Shown here piece after piece: positions 36,130 through 44,836 of a stretch of 64,000 nucleotides of DNA (its first letter is position 1; each line of letters opens with the position of its first letter). Origin of the DNA: M10-OD1-4 sp038061695. Its GTDB lineage: Bacteria > Patescibacteriota > Minisyncoccia > GWC2-36-17 > M10-OD1-4. Where the stretch lies: positions 1 through 64,000 of the forward strand of contig JBBTYT010000013.1 of NCBI GenBank assembly GCA_038061695.1, written 5' to 3'. The notes under the pieces were generated by a model. It was not told the origin of the DNA. It did no database searches and saw only the letters and a list, made by a program, of their open reading frames with translations. Position numbers and translations under genes: made by a program.

Positions 36130-36990
36130 TTATTGATGTTCTGATTTAATTTTTCCGCCGAGCGTTCTTAATTGATTTAATGATTCTTGAGCCTCTTCTT
36201 TATTTGGCGGTTTGCCATGCCATTCAAACTTAAATTCCATAAAATCAACCCCCTTACCAGGAATAGTATGCGCAATTATCATAGTTGGTTTTTCATAAAT
36301 TGTTTTTGCCATATCACAAGCATTAGCTATCTCGCCTATATTATGACCATCAACTTCTATGACATGCCATCCGAAAGCTTCATATTTTGCAACCAAAGAA
36401 TCCAATGGCATTATATTTTCTGTATAACCATCTATTTGAATATTATTTCTATCTAAAATCGCAGTTAAGTTATTTAATTTGTATTTTGACGCCATAAGCA
36501 CAGCCTCCCATACTTGACCCTCATTATGCTCACCATCTGAAAGACAGCAGTAGATTTGATACCTTTTGCCATCTAGTTTAGCGACTAAGGCAGATCCTAT
36601 TGCCTGAGACAAGCCTTGTCCTAATGGACCAGAAGTACTCTCAAGTCCAGGTAAAGACTCTCTGTGAGGATGTCCTTGTAATCTTGTGCCTAGCTTTCTT
36701 AATGTCATCAACTCTTCTTTTGGAAAATAGCCAGCATACGCCATTACAGTATAGAGAACAGGAGCAATATGACCGTGGGATATGAAAAGTCTGTCCCTAT
36801 CTTCCCAATCAGGATCTTTAGGATTAAATTTGAGAATATGAAAATATAAAGTAGTTAATACATCCATAAAGCCTAATGGACCGGCAGAATGTCCGCTACC
36901 AGCTTCAAGAAGCATCTTTATAAGATCTTGCCTCATCTCATTCGCCTTTTCTTCCAATTGTTTTATTTTATCATTATGTATACAACTCAT
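36130..36990 (-). CDS. Transketolase N-terminal subunit
   Basis: 286 residues. Thiamine-diphosphate motif: LSDGEHNEGQVWEAV followed by LDRNNIQIDG. The N-terminal GSGHSAGPLGFMDVLTTLYF and FISHGHIAPVLY are typical of transketolase. It is the cofactor-pyrophosphate-binding half of a split enzyme. Its ATG overlaps the rpe stop by ATGA (36987-36990). Confidence 0.94.
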   Translation of the reverse strand: MSCIHNDKIKQLEEKANEMRQDLIKMLLEAGSGHSAGPLGFMDVLTTLYFHILKFNPKDPDWEDRDRLFISHGHIAPVLYTVMAYAGYFPKEELMTLRKLGTRLQGHPHRESLPGLESTSGPLGQGLSQAIGSALVAKLDGKRYQIYCCLSDGEHNEGQVWEAVLMASKYKLNNLTAILDRNNIQIDGYTENIMPLDSLVAKYEAFGWHVIEVDGHNIGEIANACDMAKTIYEKPTMIIAHTIPGKGVDFMEFKFEWHGKPPNKEEAQESLNQLRTLGGKIKSEHQ

Positions 36991-37625
36991 AAATTTTGTA
37001 ATTTTAAAATAGAATCTTTTATATTATCACTTTTAAATATTATACTGCCGACAACAAGCCTATCTACGCCGATATTCAGAAGTTCTTTTGCTGATTCAAA
37101 ATTAACACCGCCGTCAACAGATACTTTTTTATTCGGAAATATATTTTTAAAAGTTATAATTTTAGGAATAACTCTGGCGTCAAAAACTTGTCCATAATAC
37201 CCTATTTCATCAATGCTCATAAATTGCACAACATCAACCATATCAACTAATTCATGAATATTATTAAAATCAGTCTCCATATTTAAAACCAAACCAACTT
37301 CAATTCCTGAGAACTTTAAACTTTGAATCATATCTGATAATTGCAATAACGAGGCCGATTCACAATGAATAAGAACTCTTTTTACCCCTGATTTCATCCA
37401 CTCCTTTGTTTTTACTTCAGGATCCCGAACCATCAAATGAACTTCTATATTCAGTTTCGTTTCAAGATTTTTTAAATCCAAAGGATTATACCATGTCATC
37501 GGTGGAACAAATATGCCATCCATAACATCCACTTGAACCCAAGAAACTAAACCTTCAACAAGAAGAAGTTTTTCCTTTAACTCTTCAAAGTTCTTTGCAA
37601 TTATCGCCGGTAAAATTTTATCCAT
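36987..37625 (-). CDS. rpe: Ribulose-phosphate 3-epimerase
   Basis: 212-residue TIM barrel, with WVQVDVMDGIFVPPM, VHLMVRDPE, FMSIDEIGYYGQ, SVDGGVNFESA and a final VVGSIIFK. It interconverts ribulose-5-phosphate and xylulose-5-phosphate, providing a transketolase substrate. It is first in the operon rpe-tktN-tktC-pfkB-unknown-fba. In most Rpe proteins the PGFGGQ-type metal/phosphate loop precedes the barrel end, and here the equivalent is EIGYYGQVFD, a modified version. Confidence 0.9.
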   Translation of the reverse strand: MDKILPAIIAKNFEELKEKLLLVEGLVSWVQVDVMDGIFVPPMTWYNPLDLKNLETKLNIEVHLMVRDPEVKTKEWMKSGVKRVLIHCESASLLQLSDMIQSLKFSGIEVGLVLNMETDFNNIHELVDMVDVVQFMSIDEIGYYGQVFDARVIPKIITFKNIFPNKKVSVDGGVNFESAKELLNIGVDRLVVGSIIFKSDNIKDSILKLQNL

Positions 37626-37698
37626 ATATTTATCTTTTTATTATATCATAAAAAGCATTTTTAAAAAATATATTTCAATTTGGATAAAAATTCTTGAT

Positions 37699-38829
37699 TT
37701 ATCTTATACCTAAATATACGCTCTGAGGTTCTTTAGTATCTATTGTTATTACACTTATTCTCTTTTCTTTTGTAGGTAATATTATTCTTTTTACTGACCA
37801 ATTTGTTCCTCCATCTTCTGATTTATAAATTAAATCTTTCACTCCGACATAAACATTATTCCTATCCGTCGGATCTACTTTCACTGAATCTATTGGGAGA
37901 TTTGTTGGTGGGATGAGCATTTCCAAAAACTTCCAACTCTCACCCCTGTCCAGAGATTTTAAAAGACCATTTGTAACGCCAAGATAAAGAATATTTGCAT
38001 TTGTTGGATCTATTTGGATTGATTTTACTTGATTAGATGCCGCCGCCTTTGAAATTTCTTTTGCAAAATTTTTCCATTTTTTTCCGCCATCCTCAGTTCT
38101 AAAAAGTCCTCTATCTGATGTTGCAACATAAATTTCATTTGTATTTCTATTATTAATTACTATCTCTGAAATAGAGCCTGTTATCCACTCAATAACTTCC
38201 CAGCTGCTTCCGTAATCCGATGATTTAAAGAAACCGCCTTGAGTTGTTCCTATATATATAACATTACTGTTTTTTGGATCCACTGTTATAGCTGATACAG
38301 CGTATTTATCATATTCAGCTATATAAGTTTGTATAAATGAAAGTCCCTTGTCCGTAGATTTTAAAAATACTCCTCTTTCATTTTGATATGCCGCAAGATA
38401 GATGTTGTCTGGCTTTCTTGTATCTTGAACGACTCTCAAAACTCCGGCATTTGGAAGAAGAACTTGATTTCTATCAAAAAGCTTTTCCCAGTTTTGTCCA
38501 TTATTTATTGTTTTATATAATCCATTTGATGCGGTGCCAACATAACCTATATTTGAATCAACTACATCCAGAGCTATATCTAAAACTCCGATATTGCCTA
38601 TTTTTGTATCTGCGCTTATTGTATTTGATTGAGGAAACCAAACCTCTCCCTCATCTATCGTTCTGAATATATTTGATGTTTCTATTTTTTTATTAGCATT
38701 CTTATTTTTATTGACCAACGCCTTCAACGGAGGGAAAGATCCTAAAATAGACTCTCCAGATGATGAAAGAATTAATGTGGCGATGCCAAATAAAATACCT
38801 ACGACTATTATTAGTGCTAATGGTTTCAT
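37699..38829 (-). CDS. Membrane-anchored BNR/sortilin-type beta-propeller
   Basis: 376 residues. One N-terminal transmembrane helix (about 3-22) is followed by a linker and 6-7 propeller blades. Most blades carry the Asp-box pattern S-x-D-x-G-x-x-W (for example STDKGLSF, SSDYGSSW, TEDGGKKW, SLDRGESW and SEDGGTNW). Such proteins (VPS10/Ycf48-like) fold outside the membrane and bind other proteins or sugars. No enzymatic residues are evident. It follows the holB-like gene with an 8-base gap on the same strand. Confidence 0.8.
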   Translation of the reverse strand: MKPLALIIVVGILFGIATLILSSSGESILGSFPPLKALVNKNKNANKKIETSNIFRTIDEGEVWFPQSNTISADTKIGNIGVLDIALDVVDSNIGYVGTASNGLYKTINNGQNWEKLFDRNQVLLPNAGVLRVVQDTRKPDNIYLAAYQNERGVFLKSTDKGLSFIQTYIAEYDKYAVSAITVDPKNSNVIYIGTTQGGFFKSSDYGSSWEVIEWITGSISEIVINNRNTNEIYVATSDRGLFRTEDGGKKWKNFAKEISKAAASNQVKSIQIDPTNANILYLGVTNGLLKSLDRGESWKFLEMLIPPTNLPIDSVKVDPTDRNNVYVGVKDLIYKSEDGGTNWSVKRIILPTKEKRISVITIDTKEPQSVYLGIR

Positions 38830-38837
38830 AATATAAA

Positions 38838-39620
38838 TTAAAAATTTATTACCAGATTTTCAATGGCTAAACGTTGATTGACATTCGTTGTTTTTAATAA
38901 ATGAGATATTTCTATTATTTTTTTTAATATATCTTGGATTTTTTCTTTTGAATAAAGATCAGCTATTTCTTTTATTTCTTCAAGATGCGCCTTATTAAGC
39001 GCAAGTTCACTAAGATTATATTTTAAATAAAGCATATCATGAAAAAATAAAGAAAAACTCTCTAAAAGAGTGATTATATCGTCTTTTTTTACTATTTTTT
39101 CAACTACATTTAATCTTTCCGTTATACTTGATTTTGCAAGAAGAGAAAACAATCTCATTTCCTTGTCTGACATAGTACAATACTTCTCAGAATTTGTAAA
39201 TAGCCTAATTTTTTGAACACGCGATAAGATTGTTGGCAAAATTGTGAATATATTTACAGCGGTTAATATTATAATTTTATCCTGTGTAGGCTCTTCAAGA
39301 ACTTTTAACAAAGCATTAGCAGAGCTTTTATTCATACTCCCGGCATCCTTTATTATCGCAACTTTATATTTTGAATTCGCAGAGCTAAGAGCTAAAAATC
39401 TTATTAATTCTCTTACTTTTTCAATCACTATATCTTTATCATCCTTTTTATCCAACAGCAAAAAATCCAAGCCCTGATTTATATTTTCTCCTAAAAGCAT
39501 TTTGGTAAATGCAAGAGAAAAATCTAAAAGCTCCTCTGAGCTTGCGCCATAAAACAAATAAGCATGCCCGAGCTGTCCGGAATCTATTATTTTTTTAAGG
39601 TTTTTTATCTCTTCTTTCAT
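38838..39620 (-). CDS. holB: DNA polymerase III delta' subunit-like clamp-loader protein
   Basis: 260 residues. The AAA+ core begins with GHAYLFYGASSEE, where the P-loop is degenerate as in true delta' subunits, which do not bind ATP. The sensor region reads KDAGSMNKSSANALLKVLEEPTQDKIIILTA in parts, with the LEEP motif. ILSRVQKIRL gives the SRC-like arginine segment, though the Cys is replaced by Val. A helical C-terminal collar follows. It helps load the sliding clamp. It overlaps mltG by ATGA (39617-39620), a linkage also seen in other bacteria. Confidence 0.85.
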   Translation of the reverse strand: MKEEIKNLKKIIDSGQLGHAYLFYGASSEELLDFSLAFTKMLLGENINQGLDFLLLDKKDDKDIVIEKVRELIRFLALSSANSKYKVAIIKDAGSMNKSSANALLKVLEEPTQDKIIILTAVNIFTILPTILSRVQKIRLFTNSEKYCTMSDKEMRLFSLLAKSSITERLNVVEKIVKKDDIITLLESFSLFFHDMLYLKYNLSELALNKAHLEEIKEIADLYSKEKIQDILKKIIEISHLLKTTNVNQRLAIENLVINF

Positions 39621-40642
39621 TTTAAATATTTTTTTATTGCTTCTCTATGCTCATCAAAGTTCTTTGAAAAAACAGAGATCCCTGTTGGTTTTGATATATA
39701 AAACCAATACTCTGAATCACTTGGATAGATAGCCGCTTCTATTGCAGAGATACCAGGATTTGATATCGGCCCTTTGGGAAGCCCATTATTTAAATATGTA
39801 TTATAAGGAGAATCAAAATTTAAATCATCTCTTGTTATTTCGTTGTGTCCTGAAGCATAAACAATCGTAGCATCAACCTGAAGAGGCATATTAACAGATA
39901 ATCTCTTCCATAATATTCCTGATACTATTTTCAGATCCTCATTTGTTCTTACCTCTTTTTCAATGATAGATGCCATAGTTATTATTGAAAATATACTTTT
40001 ATCTTGCCTCGCCATTTCTTTGTATAGATTATTTCTAAATTTCTTGCCAAAATTATCCAACATACTCTTTATAACAATTTCCGTTGTAACAGTAGCTTTA
40101 TTATATTCGTAAGTGTCCGGAAACAAAAAGCCTTCCAGACTTTCTCCATCATCAATATCACTCAAAAAATAAAAATCTTCTTTAAAATCACCAACCTTAT
40201 ATTCTAAAAAATCTTTTTTACCTGATATCTCAAGCTTAGAAAGCTTATCTGAAATATCATATGTAGTAAATCCTTCAGGAATAACCAATTTAACTTTGTC
40301 TATAAATATATCGCCAAATATTATTTTATCCGCTATATATCTTATAGACATATTATGAGATAGAAGATATTTTCCCGCTTTAAGAGAATTTTCTTTTTTT
40401 GACTTTTTAATATAGTAATTAAAAATAAATTCGCTTGATATTAACCCCTGCGAATAAAGTCTTTTTGATATTTTAGTGGATGAGTCTCCACTTCCAATTT
40501 CAAAAATAATAAAATTCTTAGAAGAAATGTCTAAAGGTTTATTAATTTTATAATCTGCATATAAATATAACGAGCTTTCCAAAATAAAAAGTTGAAAGAA
40601 ACCGATAAATATTATTAAAAAAAGTTTATAATTAAAATTCAT
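39617..40642 (-). CDS. mltG: Endolytic murein transglycosylase MltG
   Basis: 341 residues. One N-terminal transmembrane helix (about 7-29) precedes a LysM-like subdomain (FEIGSGDSSTKISKRLYSQG) and the YceG catalytic domain. MASIIEKEV holds the catalytic Glu. FSPYNTY-like FDSPYNTYLNNGLPKGPISNPG follows in short blocks, and the end is DEHREAIKKYL. It cuts nascent glycan strands and so sets their length. It is cotranscribed with the delta'-like gene. Confidence 0.94.
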   Translation of the reverse strand: MNFNYKLFLIIFIGFFQLFILESSLYLYADYKINKPLDISSKNFIIFEIGSGDSSTKISKRLYSQGLISSEFIFNYYIKKSKKENSLKAGKYLLSHNMSIRYIADKIIFGDIFIDKVKLVIPEGFTTYDISDKLSKLEISGKKDFLEYKVGDFKEDFYFLSDIDDGESLEGFLFPDTYEYNKATVTTEIVIKSMLDNFGKKFRNNLYKEMARQDKSIFSIITMASIIEKEVRTNEDLKIVSGILWKRLSVNMPLQVDATIVYASGHNEITRDDLNFDSPYNTYLNNGLPKGPISNPGISAIEAAIYPSDSEYWFYISKPTGISVFSKNFDEHREAIKKYLK

Positions 40643-40654
40643 ATATACTTATAA

Positions 40655-40996
40655 TCATATTTTCATATTAAATTCACTTGAAAGCATCTCTAAAATATCA
40701 TCTGGTATAGGTATCTCGTCCCTTACTGGAGAGATGCCAGGGTATCGCCAAGCTGTTATTATTCTTTTTTTTGAACCATCTTTACAATACATAACCCAAA
40801 TCTCTTTCGGATTTTTTCCTGTTCCTGACTTTTGCATTACAGCTACCGTCTCTGGAGCAATCCCTACTTCTCTTCTGTGCGGAGAATTTATCACTCTCCT
40901 AATAACTCCCTCAGAAATACCATAATAAATCATTTTGCCAAAAACATGATTTGTCCAAGAAAAGTCGCTATTGTTTTTAGGTGATTTAAAAATCAT
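40655..40996 (-). CDS. Small conserved-type protein, possibly DUF4258-like
   Basis: 113 residues. FSWTNHVFGKMIYYGISEG near the N-terminus, followed by VINSPHRRE and IWVMYCKDGSKKRIITAWRYPG, resembles the beta-sheet RelE-like DUF4258 layout: His near the start, then a strand with arginines. The resemblance is by eye only. It has no partner antitoxin beside it and lies 12 bases upstream of mltG, so a free-standing toxin is unlikely. Function is unknown. Confidence 0.55.
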   Translation of the reverse strand: MIFKSPKNNSDFSWTNHVFGKMIYYGISEGVIRRVINSPHRREVGIAPETVAVMQKSGTGKNPKEIWVMYCKDGSKKRIITAWRYPGISPVRDEIPIPDDILEMLSSEFNMKI

Positions 40997-41045
40997 ATTT
41001 TATTTATACTTACTCACTGTTTGCCTAAGAACGCGGAAGCATTAT

Positions 41046-42335
41046 TCATTTTGCTTCAATTTTTATCATTTGTTCAACTCTTCTTATATCAGCAAGCAAT
41101 CCAGGTCTTTTTATATTAAATAATGTTATGTCAAAGACACTTTTCCCTCCATTTTTTGCAAAAATACATCTATCGCCAATCTTTTTATGCAAATCAATAG
41201 ATTTAAAAGAAGAAAGTTCTTTTGCTTTTTTTATACCTATAAGCTTTATCAAATTACCTTCATTTTTTGCAAAAAATTTCAAAGATGCAGTATAGCCTTT
41301 TACCTTTTTTGATATAATTGGTTTTTCCTGAATTCTTATTAAAATATCATTCATAGCATGATTGATACCGTAAGAAAGCTCATACATTTTTTGTCTAAAA
41401 CCTCCGACACGCGGTCCTACCTCTATAATTTTCCAGCCATTTTCTGTCTTCATTAGCTCAATATGCACAGTGGTGCTTCTTAAACCTAGAGCATAAACAG
41501 CTTTCACAGAAACTGCCTCTCCCCCATCTACTGAGCTTTTTTTCAAAAGTGTCGGCGTCATTTGTTGATAACCAAAAAAATCATCAAATCCTATAAGTCT
41601 CCCTGTTTTTATATGCACAAAAGGACAAAAATAAACTTTTCCTCTGGATGTTACATAGCCATCTACTGAATACATATCCCCATCCATAAACTGTTCAACA
41701 AGAAGATCTGACACCATACCCTCTCTATCAGACTCTTTTAAAACTTTTTTTACTTTTCTAAATATATTTTTTAATACCTTCTTAAGCTCTTCTTTATGAT
41801 AACATATACTCACAAGCAGACTTTGTGCTAGACCTGCTGGCTTCACAACTAAAGGAAATCCGACTTTTTCTTCAATATCCCGTAAAGTATCTTTATTTGC
41901 ATTATGAATCACTTTGAATATAGGCGTTATCTTTTTATCATAGGCGGATAATCTTTTTCTCATAGCAACTTTATCAGTTGACCAAGATAGAGACTCTGTT
42001 GTTGGAGTCCTTAGATATGGCAAATGAGGAATAATCTTTTTAAAATCCGGTATATTTTTCTCAACTCTGCAAGTTACAGCCAAAAAAGATTGATGATAAG
42101 GCATTAAAGCTTGAATAATCTTTGAAGGAGATGAGAGGTCGCATGATATTTTAAAATCAACGCCATCTTGTATTTCTTTATCTCTTAATTTTCTATTTTT
42201 AGAATCGTAAATAAGAGCTATTTTAAACTTTCTTTTATCGGCTTTAATAGCGCTAATAACTCCAGAGGGTATTGATCCTACAAATAAAATCGTATCTCTA
42301 TCAGGATTTTTTCTTAATTTCTTAATATCTTTCAT
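41046..42335 (-). CDS. ATP-grasp family ligase-like protein
   Basis: 429 residues. A preceding Rossmann-like domain (1-110) leads to the ATP-grasp fold. VGFPLVVKPAGLAQSLLVS binds ATP phosphate, LLVEQFMDGDMYSVDGYV supplies the adenine and metal residues, and HIELMKTENGWKIIEVGPRVGGF carries the metal-binding Glu and Arg. ATP-grasp enzymes join carboxylates to amines or thiols, or carboxylate biotin-type cofactors. The acceptor is unknown. It starts 5 bases after the FAD oxidoreductase gene, so the pair is probably one transcription unit. Confidence 0.8.
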   Translation of the reverse strand: MKDIKKLRKNPDRDTILFVGSIPSGVISAIKADKRKFKIALIYDSKNRKLRDKEIQDGVDFKISCDLSSPSKIIQALMPYHQSFLAVTCRVEKNIPDFKKIIPHLPYLRTPTTESLSWSTDKVAMRKRLSAYDKKITPIFKVIHNANKDTLRDIEEKVGFPLVVKPAGLAQSLLVSICYHKEELKKVLKNIFRKVKKVLKESDREGMVSDLLVEQFMDGDMYSVDGYVTSRGKVYFCPFVHIKTGRLIGFDDFFGYQQMTPTLLKKSSVDGGEAVSVKAVYALGLRSTTVHIELMKTENGWKIIEVGPRVGGFRQKMYELSYGINHAMNDILIRIQEKPIISKKVKGYTASLKFFAKNEGNLIKLIGIKKAKELSSFKSIDLHKKIGDRCIFAKNGGKSVFDITLFNIKRPGLLADIRRVEQMIKIEAK

Positions 42336-42340
42336 CGCAT

Positions 42341-43987
42341 TTACATATTATGATGCATAATATGATCTACCATATATTTCAAACCCGAGCCAACTTTTTT
42401 ATGAGGATTAAATATATTTTTAGGATCAAAAATATTTTTCGTCTCTTCAAATAACTTAATGACTTCATCTCCGAACATCTTTTTAAGATATGGTGTTCTT
42501 ATAATTCCATCATTATGTTCAGCTGTAATAGAGCCTTTATATTCTAAAACCAAATTAAAAACCCTCTCTATAATCTCAGGTATAACTCCATAGTTGCTTT
42601 TTTTTGAAAGATCAAGCAAAGGAATAATATGAAAATTTCCATCTCCAACATGACCAGCAACAGTATGAATAAAATCATAATCTTCAAGAATTTTATTTAA
42701 CTTCGGCAAAAATTCTGGAAGATAAACAGGTTGCACTATTATATCATCAATAAAAGGGGCGGCATGCTTACCATGAACATGCTTTCTTAAAAGAGCAAAA
42801 GACTCTCTCCTTATAGTCCAATATTTATTTGACTCCTCATCTGTCTTTGAAATATGAGTTTTTATTTTAAATTTTTTTAAATCATCATTTAAAGCATTCA
42901 TCTTTTCATATATATTATTTTCTTCATTTGAAGTAAATTCAACCAATATTACAAGTTTCGGAAATCCGCCAGTCAAAATCATCTTAACTTCAGGGATAAA
43001 AGACAACAAAAATTTAAATATATTCTTAGGTCCTATTCTTTTTATAATATCCGGCATAAACTTAAAAGCGAGTTTTAAAGTATTGTCGTCATAAGACTCA
43101 ACACTCTCCGGCTTATGAGGTAAAACAGTATTTACTATTTGGGCTAAATTCTTGATATCTCTTAAGAAAATAACTAGAAGTTTTGAATATTTTGTAACAG
43201 GCACCAACCTCAGCTTTATCTCAGTTACAAGTCCGAGCGTGCCTTGAGAGCCGACTATCAATTTTGTTAAATCAAAAATTTCTCCATCAAAGATATTCCA
43301 AAGATAATAACCGGCTGAATTTTTAGAAACTTTCGGCTTCGCTTCTTTCAAAAGAACGCTATTCTCAGAAACAAGTTTAAATATCCTTCTATAAAGATCG
43401 CCTTCAAAGTCTTTTTGATTCATTTTCAACTCCAGCTCACTTTTATTCAATGGCATAATCGTATATTCATTGCCGTCAGAAAGCACAACTTTAAGCTCCA
43501 TAACATAATTCTCCGTCTTTCCAAATGCAGGATTCTTCTCTCCTCCTGAATTATTTGAAACTATCCCACCCAAAGAACAAAGCTCTTTTGACGCTGGATA
43601 TGAAGGAAAAATAAAACCTTTCTTCTTACTCTCATTTTCAAAATCTCTATAAAATACTCCTGGCTCTGTTATCGCATAGCCATCATCAGAAACTTCTTTT
43701 ATTTTATTAAAATATTTTAAAAAATCTAAAATAATAGATTCATTTAATGGTCCTCCAGACATATCTGTGCCGGCTGACCTTGCCGTCAAAGAGAGTTTTG
43801 GATTTTCTTTTTTCCTCTCTGATACAAATTTTACCAAAGATTTTAAATCCCCCACATCTTTTGGAGCAACTACAAGCTCCGGCATTACTTCCAAAATAGA
43901 AGCGTCGCGAGAAAAAATATCAAGTGTTTTTGCATCATCAAAAACATCTCCTTTTATCAAATTTTTTAGATCTTCTTTTAAAGTCAT
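42341..43987 (-). CDS. FAD-linked oxidoreductase (GlcD/D-lactate dehydrogenase type)
   Basis: 548 residues. The FAD-binding_4 half has LTARSAGTDMSGGPLN, CSLGGIVSNNSGGEKNP and a VGSQGTLGLVTEI block. The FAD-oxidase C-terminal half has HTVAGHVGDGNFHIIP with metal/substrate His residues and GSITAEHNDGI. The family oxidises D-2-hydroxyacids such as D-lactate or glycolate and passes electrons onward. No CCG-type Fe-S partner is adjacent. Its promoter region overlaps the left copy of a 63-base direct repeat (43987-44049). The start is an ATG at 43985-43987. Confidence 0.88.
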   Translation of the reverse strand: MTLKEDLKNLIKGDVFDDAKTLDIFSRDASILEVMPELVVAPKDVGDLKSLVKFVSERKKENPKLSLTARSAGTDMSGGPLNESIILDFLKYFNKIKEVSDDGYAITEPGVFYRDFENESKKKGFIFPSYPASKELCSLGGIVSNNSGGEKNPAFGKTENYVMELKVVLSDGNEYTIMPLNKSELELKMNQKDFEGDLYRRIFKLVSENSVLLKEAKPKVSKNSAGYYLWNIFDGEIFDLTKLIVGSQGTLGLVTEIKLRLVPVTKYSKLLVIFLRDIKNLAQIVNTVLPHKPESVESYDDNTLKLAFKFMPDIIKRIGPKNIFKFLLSFIPEVKMILTGGFPKLVILVEFTSNEENNIYEKMNALNDDLKKFKIKTHISKTDEESNKYWTIRRESFALLRKHVHGKHAAPFIDDIIVQPVYLPEFLPKLNKILEDYDFIHTVAGHVGDGNFHIIPLLDLSKKSNYGVIPEIIERVFNLVLEYKGSITAEHNDGIIRTPYLKKMFGDEVIKLFEETKNIFDPKNIFNPHKKVGSGLKYMVDHIMHHNM

Positions 43988-44049
43988 AAGAAATTTATTT
44001 AAATATAATTTACTTATTTTATCACACTTTTTATAAGAAAAAAAGCTCT
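43987..44049. repeat. Direct repeat, left copy (flanks coiled-coil gene)
   Basis: 63 bases that match 44615-44678 with only a few differences (one extra T, and a TATAAG/TACAG difference near the end). It contains the upstream promoter region of the FAD oxidoreductase and half of the terminator of the coiled-coil gene. Confidence 0.85.
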
Positions 44050-44072
44050 CTTGAGTTAAGAGAGCTTTTTAA
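44038..44072 (-). terminator. Terminator of the coiled-coil gene
   Basis: AAAAAGCTCTCTT and AAGAGAGCTTTTT form a 13-bp stem around a short loop, with A/T tracts on both sides. It ends the minus-strand coiled-coil transcript before the oxidoreductase promoter. Confidence 0.85.
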
Positions 44073-44099
44073 TCTTGGATGGAGTAAAAATTTAAATCT

Positions 44100-44566
44100 T
44101 TATTTCTCTTTTATTTTTTTCTCAAGTCGATTAAAACGGATTTTAAAATCATCAAATTCATAACGTGGCACAAAGCGGTCGCCGAGATTCAATAGATCCC
44201 TGCGGGTAGACTTGAGATTTTCTTCAACACTTCCAAGCCTTTCTTCAACACTTCCAAGCCTTTTTTCAACAACCTCCAATCTTTTTTCAACAACCTCCAA
44301 TCTTTTTTCAACAACCTCCAATCTTTTTTCAANNNNNNNNNNNNNNNNNNNNNNNNNNNNNNNNNNNNNNNNNNNNNNNNNNNNNNNNNNNNNNNNNNNN
44401 NNNNNNNNNNNNNNNNNNNNNNNNNNNNNNNNAATCTTTTTTCAACAACCTCCAATCTTTTTTCAACAACCTCCAATCTTTTTTCAATACTATCAAACCC
44501 CTTAGCTATCATAATAGCCAAATCATCAATTGTTACTCCGTTTTTTTTACTAAGATTTTTTTTCAT
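44100..44566 (-). CDS. Coiled-coil protein with tandem 7-residue repeats (interrupted by gap)
   Basis: The N-terminus (44566 downward) reads MKKNLSKKNGVTIDDLAIMIAKGFDSIEKR, a layout I know from many Patescibacteria: a short head followed by a coiled coil. It then becomes a tandem array of LEVVEKR-type heptads, with a 21-bp DNA unit. The C-terminus (44321 to 44100) changes to LGSVEERLGSVEE units and ends in a basic RLEKKIKEK. A 100-N gap sits in the repeat array, and the frames on the two sides differ by 2 bases, which shows that the N count is not the true length. The start is supported by a TATAAT box 7 bases before the ATG. Function is unknown. Confidence 0.75.
44222..44485. repeat. 21-bp tandem repeats encoding coiled-coil heptads
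   Basis: Units such as CTTTTTTCAACAACCTCCAAT occur about five times left of the N run and two to three times right of it. The two units nearest the 3' end of the gene have diverged to a CACTTCCAAGCC version. Unit length is a multiple of 3, so copy number can vary without shifting frame. The true number is hidden by the assembly gap. Confidence 0.9.
44333..44432. other. Assembly gap (100 N) in the repeat array
   Basis: Exactly 100 N, a conventional placeholder. It lies inside 21-bp tandem repeats, a typical place for short-read assembly to fail. Confidence 0.95.
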
Positions 44567-44573
44567 TGACTTA

Positions 44574-44602
44574 ATTATACGGTGTTCAACATTTAAAAGC
44601 AA
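44574..44602 (-). promoter_or_regulatory. Promoter giving a leaderless coiled-coil mRNA
   Basis: On the minus strand TTGCTT (44597-44602), a 17-base spacer and a perfect TATAAT (44574-44579) end 7 bases before the ATG at 44566. The predicted start of transcription coincides with the start codon, so the mRNA would be leaderless. This fits the absence of Shine-Dalgarno sequences in the region. Confidence 0.6.
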
Positions 44603-44614
44603 TACTTATGTGGA

Positions 44615-44678
44615 TAAGAAATTTATTTTAAATATAATTTACTTATTTTATCACACTTTTTACAGAAAAAAAAGCTCT
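44615..44678. repeat. Direct repeat, right copy (flanks coiled-coil gene)
   Basis: 64 bases matching 43987-44049. Together the two copies bracket the coiled-coil gene, which looks like insertion or duplication of a gene plus intergenic unit. Recombination between the copies would remove the gene cleanly. Confidence 0.85.
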
Positions 44679-44703
44679 TTCTTAAATCAAAAAAGCTTTT
44701 TTA
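44665..44703 (-). terminator. Terminator-like hairpin after the surface protein gene
   Basis: A-rich and T-rich arms around AAGCT/AGCTT with an imperfect inner stem, the degenerate equivalent of the 44038-44072 terminator. It is downstream of the minus-strand gene ending at 44837. Confidence 0.45.
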
Positions 44704-44836
44704 ATTTCATCTGAGATAATTATATTTTCGTAAACAATCGTTGTCTAAATAAAAAACAAATATTTAAAAAAAATGAAATTAGAACTAAAACCAATAATAA
44801 ATTCAGACTTTAATCAGAGACGCAATTTCTCAAACT

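Noticed and set aside
40655..40996. Free-standing RelE/BrnT-type toxin
   Set aside because: The match is weak, and no antitoxin gene is adjacent. It is placed in the mltG transcript.
44222..44485. Regular repeats resembling a CRISPR array
   Set aside because: Units are 21 bp with no spacers and encode coiled-coil heptads in frame. They are coding tandem repeats.
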